Positions 17,789-27,256 of a DNA stretch of 64,000 nt are shown here, in pieces; within the stretch, counting starts at the first letter, position 1, and each line of letters starts with the position of its first letter. A program made the position numbers and the translations under genes. The DNA comes from an uncultured Chitinophagales bacterium (GTDB lineage Bacteria; Bacteroidota; Bacteroidia; Chitinophagales; UBA2359): positions 1 through 64,000 of the forward strand of contig CALFBW010000112.1 in the NCBI GenBank assembly GCA_937951415.1, written 5' to 3'. The notes beneath the pieces are model-generated. The model ran no database searches. It had not been told where the DNA came from and saw only the letters and a program-made list of their open reading frames with translations.

Positions 17789-18958
17789 ATGAGATGTAGG
17801 AATTTGATGGCCTTGTTTGCAGGGCTATGTTTTGCATTTATAATGCAAGCACAAAACAGTGGCGTGCGAGAATGCCCTGAATGGCAGCCGTGCAGTAAAG
17901 AAGAGATTGAACAACGCTTTGCCTTAATAAGCAGTGATATTCCCATGGAAATGAACAGTACTGTTTATACCCACATTCGGCATTGTTTACATAGAAGCAA
18001 AGAGAAATCAGAGCGATTGATTGGTTTATGCGAAACCTACTTTCCTGTGATCGATGAGGTTTTGCAACAAGAAGGCGTTCCTATAGCATTGAAATACATG
18101 TGTATTGCCGAATCAAACATGAACCCTACCGCAATTTCCAGAGCCGAAGCAGTGGGTATGTGGCAATTCATGGAATACACGGGCAAAATGTATGGCCTCA
18201 CTACCAATGAGTTTGTCGACGAACGTTACGATTTTTACAAAGAAACTCGAGCGGCTGCCCGATTCTTACGGGATTTACACGATCAATTTGACGATTGGTT
18301 GTTAGCAATAGCTGCTTACAATTGCGGCCCTGGAAGAGTACGTAAAGCAATTCGCAGATCAGGTGGAAAGAAGGACTTTTGGAAAATCAAACGGTTTCTT
18401 CCACGAGAGACTCGCAACTACGTTCCGAGAATATTGGCAGAAACTTACTTCATGTACTACTACAGTGAGTATGACCTTCGACCTGTTGATCCTTATTGGA
18501 AAGACTTATATGTCGCTATTGAAGAAGTGCATTATGATACGCATCCGGAATCGATTGCCAATAAGCATGGAGTTACACTAGGGGAATTATATTTATTTAA
18601 TCCCGAGCTTTTGAAAAATAAGATTGAAATGCTTGACCTCCCGTACTACGCTAAAATTCCTGCACCCTACAATCACTACGAAATGGGTATTGCGCAAGCA
18701 TATGTTCCTGAAGAAGGTGCCGCTTCCATTCAAAAAGGTAGAAACTATCCACGAACCACTATTGTACCTGACAAACTAGCAGTGGTAGAAGCTAGTGACT
18801 TGCCTATAGAAACTGAAAAGGAAGAACCTTTCACAGAATCTCTTTTTGAAGAACAAATGAAACGAATGGATCTAGAAAGAGAAGCACTGAATGCTGAAAT
18901 AGCCACTCAAAAGAAAAAGGGCTTCTTCCCCTTTCTTGGGAAAATCTTTTCTAGGTAA
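17789..18958 (+). CDS. MltD-like lytic transglycosylase
   Basis: A secreted murein lytic transglycosylase (SLT/GH23 fold) that cleaves the MurNAc-GlcNAc bond with formation of 1,6-anhydro ends. A signal peptide (1-22) ends in MQAQ. The catalytic domain (about 85-215) has ALKYMCIAESNMNPTAISRAEAVGMWQFM with the catalytic glutamate in the ESN triad, then AIAAYNCGPGRV and ETRNYVPRILA. After the domain, HPESIANKHGVTLGELYLFNPEL resembles a degenerate LysM unit. The acidic/basic tail (about 325-389) looks coiled and ends in FFPFLGKIFSR. The length of 389 residues fits Bacteroidota MltD-type proteins. The preceding 643-bp region holds the two small transcription units. Confidence 0.9.
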   Translation: MRCRNLMALFAGLCFAFIMQAQNSGVRECPEWQPCSKEEIEQRFALISSDIPMEMNSTVYTHIRHCLHRSKEKSERLIGLCETYFPVIDEVLQQEGVPIALKYMCIAESNMNPTAISRAEAVGMWQFMEYTGKMYGLTTNEFVDERYDFYKETRAAARFLRDLHDQFDDWLLAIAAYNCGPGRVRKAIRRSGGKKDFWKIKRFLPRETRNYVPRILAETYFMYYYSEYDLRPVDPYWKDLYVAIEEVHYDTHPESIANKHGVTLGELYLFNPELLKNKIEMLDLPYYAKIPAPYNHYEMGIAQAYVPEEGAASIQKGRNYPRTTIVPDKLAVVEASDLPIETEKEEPFTESLFEEQMKRMDLEREALNAEIATQKKKGFFPFLGKIFSR

Positions 18959-18973
18959 TTAGATAATAAAAAT

Positions 18974-19004
18974 GGGCTGGTATTGAATATTAGCCCTTTT
19001 CCTT
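18974..19004 (+). terminator. Terminator after the transglycosylase gene
   Basis: GGGCTGGTA pairs with TATTAGCCC (two G-T wobbles), followed by TTTTCCTTTC. It lies between convergent genes. Confidence 0.7.
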
Positions 19005-19010
19005 TCTCCT

Positions 19011-20048
19011 CTACCACTCAATACTTACACGTTCGAGAATACTTCGGACAAGTGATTTGTGGAAAGTATAGTACAAAGAGACTCCTCCAAATGGAGCTCC
19101 ATCCGCACTCGCTTTTTGCAACTCATCTCCTCGTTCAAATCTAAAATTGGTACCCGTAGCATAGCCTCCATAAGCCATCAAACGTACTTTTTTACTCAGC
19201 TTGTGTTTGATTCTTGTTCCTATGCGAATTTGCCACAGACTCAAGTCTACGCTTGACTGCTCGTCAGCCACAGGCGGTAGCGTTAATGGGTGCTGAAAAA
19301 TAGAATAGTTTCCATACCCTGTTCGGTAGGCATTTAAACCCACAAAGAACGCCTGTTGCCAAGCCTTACTGTACTTGTGCGAATAGCTAATCTGAACCGG
19401 CAAGATGGCTGCAAATGTTCCCTTCTTACCTACTTTCATGGCTACTCCTCCAAAAGGGATCGGAATGTTAAAGCCATTGGTGTAACTGAATACAACTCCA
19501 TAAAAAAATTGACGCTTCAGATTCTTTAAGATAGCACGTCCATAAAAACCGGTAAAGCGCAAAGTCGTACTTGAAAACTCATTGTCGTTTTCCGAGACCA
19601 AGAAATTGGCAGAGTAAAACTCTGCTCGCTTCTTACCCACATAACGCACCAAAGACATCCCAGTTCCTACCGATAAAAAGTCGTTATAAAGCTCATTACT
19701 AGGTAAGTTCAAATGCGTCCGCTCAGCATAAAAAGTCCAAAAAAGCTGATAAGCCTTAAGCTTTAATGCTCCTCTTGGCTTTAGGACGTTTTTCAAATTG
19801 AAATCTATATCTAAGCCCAAACTACCCTTTACAGGAATGATACCACTGATGTAGGATCTTGTGCTGTTAAACTCTTGAGTGGTCGGAACATCAAAAGGGT
19901 AAGTCTTGTAGTTCGTTGATGGACTGAACTCAAAACCAGCGCTTAAGCTTGGTCGAAACATTTGATTGAGATCAACCACATTTATTTGCTGCGCTTGGCA
20001 CAAAGTACCAATCAACAGCGCCATACATAATACCCAAGTCCTTATCAT
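19011..20048 (-). CDS. Secreted outer-membrane-type protein of unknown function
   Basis: 345 residues with a signal peptide (1-19, ending CQAQQ). The rest alternates short amphipathic strands with aromatic ends (for example FYGRAILKNLKRQFFYGVVFSYTNG and VSLYYTFHKS), the pattern of an outer-membrane beta-barrel. Possibly DUF5723-like, but I cannot place it with certainty. It stands alone: converging with the transglycosylase gene and 113 bp from the next minus-strand gene. Confidence 0.7.
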   Translation of the reverse strand: MIRTWVLCMALLIGTLCQAQQINVVDLNQMFRPSLSAGFEFSPSTNYKTYPFDVPTTQEFNSTRSYISGIIPVKGSLGLDIDFNLKNVLKPRGALKLKAYQLFWTFYAERTHLNLPSNELYNDFLSVGTGMSLVRYVGKKRAEFYSANFLVSENDNEFSSTTLRFTGFYGRAILKNLKRQFFYGVVFSYTNGFNIPIPFGGVAMKVGKKGTFAAILPVQISYSHKYSKAWQQAFFVGLNAYRTGYGNYSIFQHPLTLPPVADEQSSVDLSLWQIRIGTRIKHKLSKKVRLMAYGGYATGTNFRFERGDELQKASADGAPFGGVSLYYTFHKSLVRSILERVSIEW

Positions 20049-20161
20049 ATTCCTTTTTTAAATCGACGGCCTAGCCATCATATATCCCATCACTTAGCTG
20101 CCTGGTGTTAAGCAATAAGCCTTAGAAGTTCAAGCTCCTTTACCTTATGACGGTAAAAAGT

Positions 20162-20635
20162 CTAAATCGGTTTGGCTGCCCGCAACATTTCTGTGTGCGG
20201 AATCCCATCTTCTAAGTAGTCCTTACCCGTTTCGTCGAATCCGAAAGACCTATAAAATCGCAACAAGTAGGTTTGAGCACCAATCCTTATAGGACATAGA
20301 CCATACAAATCGAAACAGGTTTGAATACTCACGCGTAATAAGAGTTTTCCGTAGCCCTTTCCTCGGCCACTTGAAGTTGTGATGATTCGACCAATCGAGA
20401 CTTCGGGAAAGGACAGACCAGCAGGTAGAATTCGAGCATATGCGCAAATAGCTCCATCTTCGGCTCTGCCCATCAAATGATAGCTTGCTTGATCCAAGCC
20501 GTCGAGATCTTGATAAGGGCAGTCCTGCTCTACTACAAAAACCTCCTGTCGCACTTTGAGCAATTCGTAAAGCTCATCTATACTTAAGTCTTTGAACGGC
20601 TTTAAGCTCCAATCTAAGTTTCGCATTCCTCGCAT
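20162..20635 (-). CDS. ElaA-like GNAT family N-acetyltransferase
   Basis: 157 residues with the opening pattern of ElaA proteins (LSIDELYELLKVRQEVFVVEQDCPYQDLDG) and the acetyl-CoA-binding motif SIGRIITTSSGRGKGYGKLLL (R/Q-x-x-G-x-G/A). The downstream segment PIRIGAQTYLLRFYRSFGF is also typical of ElaA. Cytosolic. The acceptor substrate is not known for the family. A second ATG three codons in (MRNLDW) is an equally good start. It is divergent from the prolyl oligopeptidase gene over 67 bp. Confidence 0.88.
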   Translation of the reverse strand: MRGMRNLDWSLKPFKDLSIDELYELLKVRQEVFVVEQDCPYQDLDGLDQASYHLMGRAEDGAICAYARILPAGLSFPEVSIGRIITTSSGRGKGYGKLLLRVSIQTCFDLYGLCPIRIGAQTYLLRFYRSFGFDETGKDYLEDGIPHTEMLRAAKPI

Positions 20636-20677
20636 TTCACTTTTTCATTTTTAAGACCTTGTCGTACTAGCAAGCTC

Positions 20678-20685
20678 TATCTTTG
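20678..20685 (+). promoter_or_regulatory. TAnnTTTG -7 box of the prolyl oligopeptidase gene
   Basis: Reads TATCTTTG, exact consensus, 17 nt before the ATG at 20703. A TTG at 20660-20662 could be part of the -33 element. Confidence 0.55.
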
Positions 20686-20702
20686 AGCCTACAAGAAAGA
20701 TT

Positions 20703-22742
20703 ATGAAGCCACCAATTGCACCAATAGTTCCTCACAAACTTACAACGCACGATCATACCCGCATAGATAACTATTATTGGTTGCGCGGAAAGGAAGAAAA
20801 ACAGGTACTAGATTATCTAAAGGCAGAAAACGATTTTACGTCATTTATTACCAAAGACAACAAAAAAGCAGAAGAGCATTTGTACAAAGAAATGCTGGGC
20901 AGAATAAAAGAGACCGACCTTTCGGTTCCAGAAAAAGATGGTGATTACTACTATTATTCTCGAACGGAAGAAGGCAAAAGTTACTCCATTCACTGTCGGA
21001 AAAAAGGCAGCCTTTCTGGTAAAGAAGAAATCATTTTAGATGAAAACGACTTGGCTAAAGGAAAGGAATTCTTCTCCTTACATGAGTTCGAGATCAGCCC
21101 CGATGACCGCTATTTAGCTTATTCGACAGACACGGATGGATCGGAAAAGCACGACATTTTCATCAAGGATTTGAGCAACAATACCATCATTGACAACAGC
21201 ATTAAGCAAGCTGCGGGAGATGTTGTTTGGGCAAATGACAATAAAACCATCTTCTACAATCAATTAGACGAAACAATGCGCCCCTTTCAATTGTGGCGCC
21301 ATGTAATTGGCAGCACGAATGATGATGACCAACTGGTTTTCGAAGAAAAGGATCAAGCTTATTTTCTTGCTCCGACAAAAACAAAGAGCGAAGAGTTTCT
21401 CCTGATTTACCTGCACAGTAAAATAACGACAGAAGTTCATTACCTCGATGCCAATAATCCTAAAGGAGAATTTCAACTTTTTGCCGAGCGAAGAAATGGA
21501 GTAGAATATTCACTAGCGCATCATGAAGACAAATTCTACATTCTTTGTGATGAGAATGCGATCAATTTTAAACTAATGGAATGTCCAGTCAATAAAACGG
21601 ACTGGCAACATTGGACAGCAACGGTTCCTTACAATGAAGAAGTCAAACTCAGTGGACTGGATGCTTTTAAAGATCACCTTGTCATTTATGGCAGAAAAGA
21701 GGGTTTGAAGAGTATTCACATTTATCACTATGCAAGCAAAAGTCTAAAACAATTACGTTTCCCACAAGCCATTTACACATATTGGGAAAGTGATAATCCT
21801 GAGTTTAACACTACCCTTGTTCGGTTCACCTATTCTTCGATGTGCACACCTCGAAGAGTGGTTGATTACGATTTAGAAAAGGAAACTTTTACCATTAAAA
21901 AAGAATACGAAGTCCTAGGAGGTTTTGATCGAAGCAACTATCAAGAGGAGCGCGTTTTTGCAAGGGCCGATGACGGAACTTCCATCCCAATTTCGATCTT
22001 ATCAAAAAAGGGTTTAAAGAAGGATGGCAATAATCCCTGTCTCCTTTACGCATATGGTTCGTATGGAAGTCCAAGTGATCCTTATTTTTCATCTACCATT
22101 TACAGTTTAGTCGACCGCGGATTCGTTTATGCGATTGCGCACATTAGAGGCGGGGGAGAAATGGGAAGGAATTGGTATGAAAACGGAAAATTTCTACATA
22201 AAAAAAACACCTTTACGGATTTCATAAATTGCGCAGAGCATCTCTGTTCGATCGCTTACACAAAAGCTGAAAAATTAGTAGGAAGAGGCGGAAGCGCTGG
22301 TGGCTTACTAATGGGAGCAGTGGCGAATATGGCACCCAAACAATTCCATCTAATTTGTGCACATGTTCCATTTGTAGATGCTTTAACAACAATGCTAGAT
22401 GAAAGCATTCCTTTGACGGTGATAGAATACGACGAGTGGGGCAACCCTAATGAGAAGAAATTCTATGACTATATGCTTTCCTATTCACCTTACGATAATG
22501 TGGAAGCTAAGGAGTATCCGAACATTCTAATTACAGCTGGATTAAATGATCCACGCGTTCAATATTGGGAACCCGCAAAATGGTGCGCAAAATTACGCGC
22601 CACTAAAACAGACCAAAACACACTCATTCTCAAAACCAATATGGGGGCCGGCCACCAAGGGCAGTCAGGTCGTTATGGCTATTTAAAAGAACAAGCTTTC
22701 GAATATGCTCATATTTTGAAAACTTTATCTATTCCATTCTAA
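20703..22742 (+). CDS. ptrB: Prolyl oligopeptidase family serine peptidase (oligopeptidase B-like)
   Basis: A 679-residue S9A peptidase. The N-terminal beta-propeller (about 60-400) opens with HDHTRIDNYYWLRG, the standard family start. The catalytic alpha/beta-hydrolase domain has the nucleophile motif GRGGSAGGLLMGAVA, the acid in AGLNDPRVQYWEPAKW and the histidine in GAGHQGQSGRYG. LLYAYGSYG and AIAHIRGGGEMGRNWYENGK match oligopeptidase B, which cleaves after basic residues, more than classical prolyl oligopeptidase. There is no signal peptide, so it is cytosolic. It is followed 21 bp later by the L-2-hydroxyglutarate oxidase gene and probably shares its transcript. Confidence 0.93.
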   Translation: MKPPIAPIVPHKLTTHDHTRIDNYYWLRGKEEKQVLDYLKAENDFTSFITKDNKKAEEHLYKEMLGRIKETDLSVPEKDGDYYYYSRTEEGKSYSIHCRKKGSLSGKEEIILDENDLAKGKEFFSLHEFEISPDDRYLAYSTDTDGSEKHDIFIKDLSNNTIIDNSIKQAAGDVVWANDNKTIFYNQLDETMRPFQLWRHVIGSTNDDDQLVFEEKDQAYFLAPTKTKSEEFLLIYLHSKITTEVHYLDANNPKGEFQLFAERRNGVEYSLAHHEDKFYILCDENAINFKLMECPVNKTDWQHWTATVPYNEEVKLSGLDAFKDHLVIYGRKEGLKSIHIYHYASKSLKQLRFPQAIYTYWESDNPEFNTTLVRFTYSSMCTPRRVVDYDLEKETFTIKKEYEVLGGFDRSNYQEERVFARADDGTSIPISILSKKGLKKDGNNPCLLYAYGSYGSPSDPYFSSTIYSLVDRGFVYAIAHIRGGGEMGRNWYENGKFLHKKNTFTDFINCAEHLCSIAYTKAEKLVGRGGSAGGLLMGAVANMAPKQFHLICAHVPFVDALTTMLDESIPLTVIEYDEWGNPNEKKFYDYMLSYSPYDNVEAKEYPNILITAGLNDPRVQYWEPAKWCAKLRATKTDQNTLILKTNMGAGHQGQSGRYGYLKEQAFEYAHILKTLSIPF

Positions 22743-22763
22743 TCGTTTCCGAACACCTCATTT

Positions 22764-23999
22764 ATGCCTGAAATAGAATCGAATAAAAACCCAAATAAAA
22801 CCATTGGCATTATCGGTGGTGGCATTGTAGGTTTGTCGGTGGCTTGGCAACTTTCGAAGCGATTAAAGGAAAAGGACTACGCCTTTTTTTTATTGGAAAA
22901 AGAAAAAGAGCTTGCTTTTCATCAAACGGGCCACAATTCGGGTGTTTTACATTCTGGCATTTATTACAAACCTAATTCGCTGCGAGCGAGCAATTGCCAT
23001 ACGGGAAGAACCGCCATGGTTGATTTTTGTAATAAATATCACATCCCACACGATGTTTGCGGAAAGGTGATTGTTGCTACACAGAAATCAGAATTCCAGC
23101 AACTAGAAAAAATATACGCCAATGGGCTAGCAAATAAAACGACTGATATTAGGTGGATAAATACGGAGGAAATAAAGGCCATTGAACCTTACTGTCATGG
23201 CTTGAAGGGAATTTGGGTCGGCAGCTCTGGAATTGTGGATTATCGAGCAGCCGCCAATAAAATGGGAGAATTATTCGAAGCCAATGGCGGTATTATTCAC
23301 AAAAACTGTGAAGCGCTGGAAATAAACGAAGCAGAAAACATCAAAGTAATCAAAAGCTCGAAAGGGGATTTCAAGTGCAAGCAACTAATTGTTTGTGGTG
23401 GTTCTCAGAGTGATCGACTAGCGAGAAAAGACAACTTAGATCCGCAAATGCGAATTGTCAGTTTTCGAGGGGAATACTATGATTTATTGAACAAGGAAAA
23501 AGTGCGCAATTTAATTTACCCAGTACCCAATCCTGCCTTCCCATTCCTAGGCGTTCATTTTACCAGAATGACCGATGGCCGAATCGAGTGCGGACCCAAT
23601 GCAGTCTTTGCGTTCAAAAGAGATGGTTACGGAAAATTTGATTTCAATTACAAGGACAGTCTGGATGCGCTTAGTTATTCAGGCTTCTTAAAATTAGCCA
23701 GTAGAAATTTAAAGTTTGGAATTGTCGAACAATGGCGATCAATTTCTAAAGCAGCTTTCTTGAAAAATTTACAAGGCCTAATTCCCAGCCTCCAATCGAA
23801 AGACATCAGCGCAGGAAGAAGCGGTGTACGGGCTCTAGCACTAGCAGCCGACGGCAACATTTTCGATGACTTTAAATTTGTGAGTCACCGAAATTCTTTA
23901 CACGTTTTGAATGCACCAAGCCCTGCAGCCACTGCCTCCATTGCGATAGGAAATCAAATCGCAGAAAAAGCCATAAATGACTTTGGACTTGAGGAATAA
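22764..23999 (+). CDS. lhgO: L-2-hydroxyglutarate oxidase
   Basis: FAD-dependent oxidase of the DAO fold that converts L-2-hydroxyglutarate, a side product of central metabolism, to 2-oxoglutarate. The FAD Rossmann motif IGIIGGGIVGLSVAWQL sits at residues 14-30. FHQTGHNSGVLHSGIYYKPNSLRA and AYCxxL-type stretches such as EPYCHGLKGIWVGSSGIVDYRA are hallmarks of LhgO. The end GVRALALAADGNIFDDF followed by LNAPSPAATASIAIG is also conserved. The length of 411 residues is typical. It lies 21 bp after the oligopeptidase gene and converges with the CotH-family gene with 13 bp between stops. Confidence 0.94.
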   Translation: MPEIESNKNPNKTIGIIGGGIVGLSVAWQLSKRLKEKDYAFFLLEKEKELAFHQTGHNSGVLHSGIYYKPNSLRASNCHTGRTAMVDFCNKYHIPHDVCGKVIVATQKSEFQQLEKIYANGLANKTTDIRWINTEEIKAIEPYCHGLKGIWVGSSGIVDYRAAANKMGELFEANGGIIHKNCEALEINEAENIKVIKSSKGDFKCKQLIVCGGSQSDRLARKDNLDPQMRIVSFRGEYYDLLNKEKVRNLIYPVPNPAFPFLGVHFTRMTDGRIECGPNAVFAFKRDGYGKFDFNYKDSLDALSYSGFLKLASRNLKFGIVEQWRSISKAAFLKNLQGLIPSLQSKDISAGRSGVRALALAADGNIFDDFKFVSHRNSLHVLNAPSPAATASIAIGNQIAEKAINDFGLEE

Positions 24000-24012
24000 A
24001 ACAGAAAATTAT

Positions 24013-26160
24013 TTACCGAAGTAACTTCCCGTAATATTTTCTATCATCTACGTTTATGCTGTAGAAATAAAACCCTGGCGCAAAATCGTCCCATTTGTTC
24101 AATAAATCCTGAGGGCTAACTAAAATGCTTTGTCGACCTAAGACATCGCTTATATTTACTTCACCCACCACATTTTCTTTGAGGAAAATTCCGCCTCTCT
24201 CGTTTTGTCCGAATAAAGAAAAGTTTTGTCCATTTTCCAACAATCCCAATGCCGGGTCACAGAATCCTGGCAAATTTTGATCCAACCATTCCAGCCGATT
24301 CATTAAAAAGTCAGAAAGATATTCGACCTCTTCTTCGTAGGTTCCTGTCACTACAGGATTAGGCCAAACCTGTTGATCTAAAATTGGCCAACGTGTGAAA
24401 TTTCGTTTTTGTGCGAATTCCAATTCGTCTGAGTAAGTATTTATTTTTTCCAGTAAATACTCATCCGACAAAATATCTAAACGCAGAGTCTCATATCGAC
24501 AGCGCAGCATTCCAGTAAAAACCTCATCTTCTAAAAAGCGGTCCCACCAAAAAGGAACTTCCCAAGAATCTTCTGGGCATAGATCGTAAAAATCATACAT
24601 AAAGCCCTCTTCTGATTCACCTCCACAATAATTTGCATTACCCCAAGCAAGATTGTAATCCCAAACTGGGCCCATGCTTATTTTTCCATCATTGCTATTT
24701 TTGTCTTTAAAGAGAAAAGTACTCAATCGATAAGCATCTACATTCTTGGCAATTTCACTTAGAATGAGATAATCAATAAAAGTAGAAACGTCAACGATTC
24801 CTCGGTAACCATTTACTTCATCGTCTAAATCCTCAAATAGTAATCGGCGCTCGAATTCTTCGAAATGTTGTTCGATGTATTTTTTCTGTATAAACTGTAA
24901 ATCTTCTTCCTTCGGATATTCTATTTGATAAGTAGAAGGAATACCTGATTCATTTCCATAATTCGACTGCCAAAGATCAGAGGAGCTCCCAGTAAATTTG
25001 TCGATCTTAACAATGTAACCGCCTGTCAATTCATCGCCGTCCACATCTTCAACATCTAATTCAGCTACATCAACTCTATCTTCCCCCTGTTTTATTTTTT
25101 CCATGAGTACATATACTCCTTGGTATTCTTCATTGATCAGCAATTCCACAAATTGAGTGCGGGAAGCATAATTTCCCATCGAGCGCGAGATTTCCATTGC
25201 CAAAACATTTCGCATTAAGGTCTTATCAGAATACGGTCCATTAAGTATCCAGTCATTATCTGAAGGCATTCCCAATAATTCCACATTGTTATTGGAGCCA
25301 TCTTCGTTGCGCGTTTCGAAACTGTAGGACTTTTTATCGAATAAGGCTTGGGAGGTACTTCCTCTTGTTTCTATTCCAATAAAACCGTCGTAATGATTAA
25401 AAGCATCGGTGAAATAATTGGGCTCTTCTCCATTGTCAACCACGCCCATTTTACCAGTTACTTTTGGCTCATCAGGAATAACTCCAATGTCGTATAAATG
25501 AATAATTGGGAGATTGCTAGATCCAATGATAAGAGGTGGCGTAAAAAAATTGGGCACCCCTCCAAAAATGTTGCTATCATCATTCACACCAACATGTAGC
25601 CAAACATTCGAACTTAAATCACTCGAATTAGCGGAATTTTGCACTTGCACTGCCAGACAATTTGTTCCTTCAACTAACAGACTTTCCCACTGGCTTCTAG
25701 GAATAAGGTGCTGCTCAGGAATTCCTCCGTCAGGCAAAACGGGATCTGTAAAGTTGGCAGCAAAGTCATCATATTCGGGTATTTCACCATCTGGAATAGA
25801 GCCAGCGCGAGCAATCTCTTCTCCGTTTAGAAACGCTATAAAAGCATCGTCATAATCCGCTTGAAGAATCATTGCTTCTATTCTATCAAGGTCATCAATT
25901 TGCCAAGTTTTTCGCAAAAAAACCGAAGGAGTGATTTCGATCTGCGTTAAATCATCTCCGTCGCCATAACCGAAACCTCCAGGCCCGGTCGACCAACTAC
26001 TAGCGTTGAAACCCAAAGTCTCCCAAGCTTGTCCAGGAGGGCCGTCATCGCCAACGTGATACGACCATATATCACTACTGTTAATCATTGATTCCCAATG
26101 ATCAATTTGTCCATTCAAACTTGTAGCAACTAGCAATAAGAATCCAATCATTATGCGCAT
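24013..26160 (-). CDS. Secreted CotH-kinase-family protein, T9SS cargo
   Basis: 715 residues. Signal peptide 1-17; an N-terminal beta-sandwich (about 25-190, WSYHVGDDGPPG through FLNGEEIARAG, a pattern seen in lamin-tail-associated cargo); then the CotH domain (about 215-600) with ETRGSTSQALFDKKSYSFE, LNGPYSDKTLMRNVLAMEI, YQGVYVLMEKIKQGEDRVDV, GGYIVKIDKFTG and MGPVWDYNLAWGNANY, which carry the lysine and the metal-binding aspartates described for CotH protein kinases. The C-terminus (NISDVLGRQSI, APGFYFYSINVDDRKYYGKLL) is a compact type A T9SS sorting domain. It would act on the cell surface or outside; the substrate is unknown. An exact TAGTTTTG box ends only 4 nt before the ATG, so the mRNA may be almost leaderless. 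Confidence 0.9.
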   Translation of the reverse strand: MRIMIGFLLLVATSLNGQIDHWESMINSSDIWSYHVGDDGPPGQAWETLGFNASSWSTGPGGFGYGDGDDLTQIEITPSVFLRKTWQIDDLDRIEAMILQADYDDAFIAFLNGEEIARAGSIPDGEIPEYDDFAANFTDPVLPDGGIPEQHLIPRSQWESLLVEGTNCLAVQVQNSANSSDLSSNVWLHVGVNDDSNIFGGVPNFFTPPLIIGSSNLPIIHLYDIGVIPDEPKVTGKMGVVDNGEEPNYFTDAFNHYDGFIGIETRGSTSQALFDKKSYSFETRNEDGSNNNVELLGMPSDNDWILNGPYSDKTLMRNVLAMEISRSMGNYASRTQFVELLINEEYQGVYVLMEKIKQGEDRVDVAELDVEDVDGDELTGGYIVKIDKFTGSSSDLWQSNYGNESGIPSTYQIEYPKEEDLQFIQKKYIEQHFEEFERRLLFEDLDDEVNGYRGIVDVSTFIDYLILSEIAKNVDAYRLSTFLFKDKNSNDGKISMGPVWDYNLAWGNANYCGGESEEGFMYDFYDLCPEDSWEVPFWWDRFLEDEVFTGMLRCRYETLRLDILSDEYLLEKINTYSDELEFAQKRNFTRWPILDQQVWPNPVVTGTYEEEVEYLSDFLMNRLEWLDQNLPGFCDPALGLLENGQNFSLFGQNERGGIFLKENVVGEVNISDVLGRQSILVSPQDLLNKWDDFAPGFYFYSINVDDRKYYGKLLR

Positions 26161-26164
26161 ATCT

Positions 26165-26172
26165 CAAAACTA
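26165..26172 (-). promoter_or_regulatory. TAnnTTTG -7 box of the CotH-family gene
   Basis: Reads TAGTTTTG on the minus strand, ending 4 nt before the ATG at 26160. If used, transcription starts at or next to the start codon. Confidence 0.4.
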
Positions 26173-26329
26173 CACAAGAACCGTTCAAAATAGAAGTATG
26201 TGCGACGGGTAAGTCAACCATTGACAGAAAGACTGCCAACGGAAATGAGCATTCGTCACTCTTTAACCTTTTTTTTGCATTAAAAGCAGCCAAATGCGCT
26301 AACTTTCGTCTTTAAAGCAAAGATTCGAT

Positions 26330-27106
26330 ATGAAGCGGTTATTGACTCTCCTTCTGATACTATTTTCTTGGAACGCACAAGGACAAATTATTGATGCCAT
26401 CGGTGATGTTGCTGCAGAAAGCTTTAGCATAGCCTCCGACATCGGAGGCAGCGATGCTTGCGTGGATGGTTGCTTCGACGGTTGCTTCATTATTTTCGAC
26501 CCAAGTTTTTGGTATGTATTGCATGAAGTAAATCGAGATTTCATCATGCGCAAAAAAGACGAAGGCTATGATCGCCTGAGAAGTCTAGAGCTCTCAGCCA
26601 ATCTCGGGCTACTTTCCCGTGATCTCACTGTGTTTTTACCTCAAGTCAGATACAACAGTGGCCGATGGGGGAGCAATTTCCGTGTTTTACATGCACGAGA
26701 AAAACGTTTAGAAGGAACGGACATTTATTCTACCTATGATTGGCAAATTATCAATTACAACATGATTGTACAACGCGATTGGAGATTCTACCTTGGAGCT
26801 GGCTTGTCTTGGGAAAACATTCGTGAACAGTCAAGCTTCGGCAGCAGCCAATCGCAACTACACTTAGAATATACTGCAGGATTTGACCTTCATCTCGATG
26901 ATCGGGTTCGTTTGCGTGGAGAAGGGCGCTACGGATGGGATCCTGAAAATTCTCGAACCATGAGAACAGAAGTCAATGGAACCCTTTCTTATTTATTGAA
27001 CAATAGTTATCCTCGAGTTTACGCAAATGCTACTGCCTTGACCTCTAAGTACTACAGCACTGTCAACTTATGGACGGCGGGCGGTGGTTTAAGCATCGAA
27101 TTCTAG
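26330..27106 (+). CDS. Secreted outer-membrane-type protein of unknown function
   Basis: 258 residues. The signal peptide (1-18) ends in NAQGQ. An alanine/serine stretch follows with three cysteines in DACVDGCFDGCF, then alternating strands with aromatic girdles to a C-terminal phenylalanine (TAGGGLSIEF), typical of an outer-membrane beta-barrel recognised by the BAM complex. I do not recognise the family. TAACTTTC about 30 nt upstream is one mismatch from the -7 consensus. No close operon partner (150 bp to the next gene). Confidence 0.75.
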   Translation: MKRLLTLLLILFSWNAQGQIIDAIGDVAAESFSIASDIGGSDACVDGCFDGCFIIFDPSFWYVLHEVNRDFIMRKKDEGYDRLRSLELSANLGLLSRDLTVFLPQVRYNSGRWGSNFRVLHAREKRLEGTDIYSTYDWQIINYNMIVQRDWRFYLGAGLSWENIREQSSFGSSQSQLHLEYTAGFDLHLDDRVRLRGEGRYGWDPENSRTMRTEVNGTLSYLLNNSYPRVYANATALTSKYYSTVNLWTAGGGLSIEF

Positions 27107-27256
27107 AAGAGCAATACATCCGACAATCAAACATCTTTGAGAGACAAATTAGTGACAACTACCATATAAGGTGGTCGTAAGAATAATTCGCTGATCCGCA
27201 ATAGGGTTAGAGATGTGGGAGCTATAAGCTGAAATGTTGTCGTGTATTGACTCTGT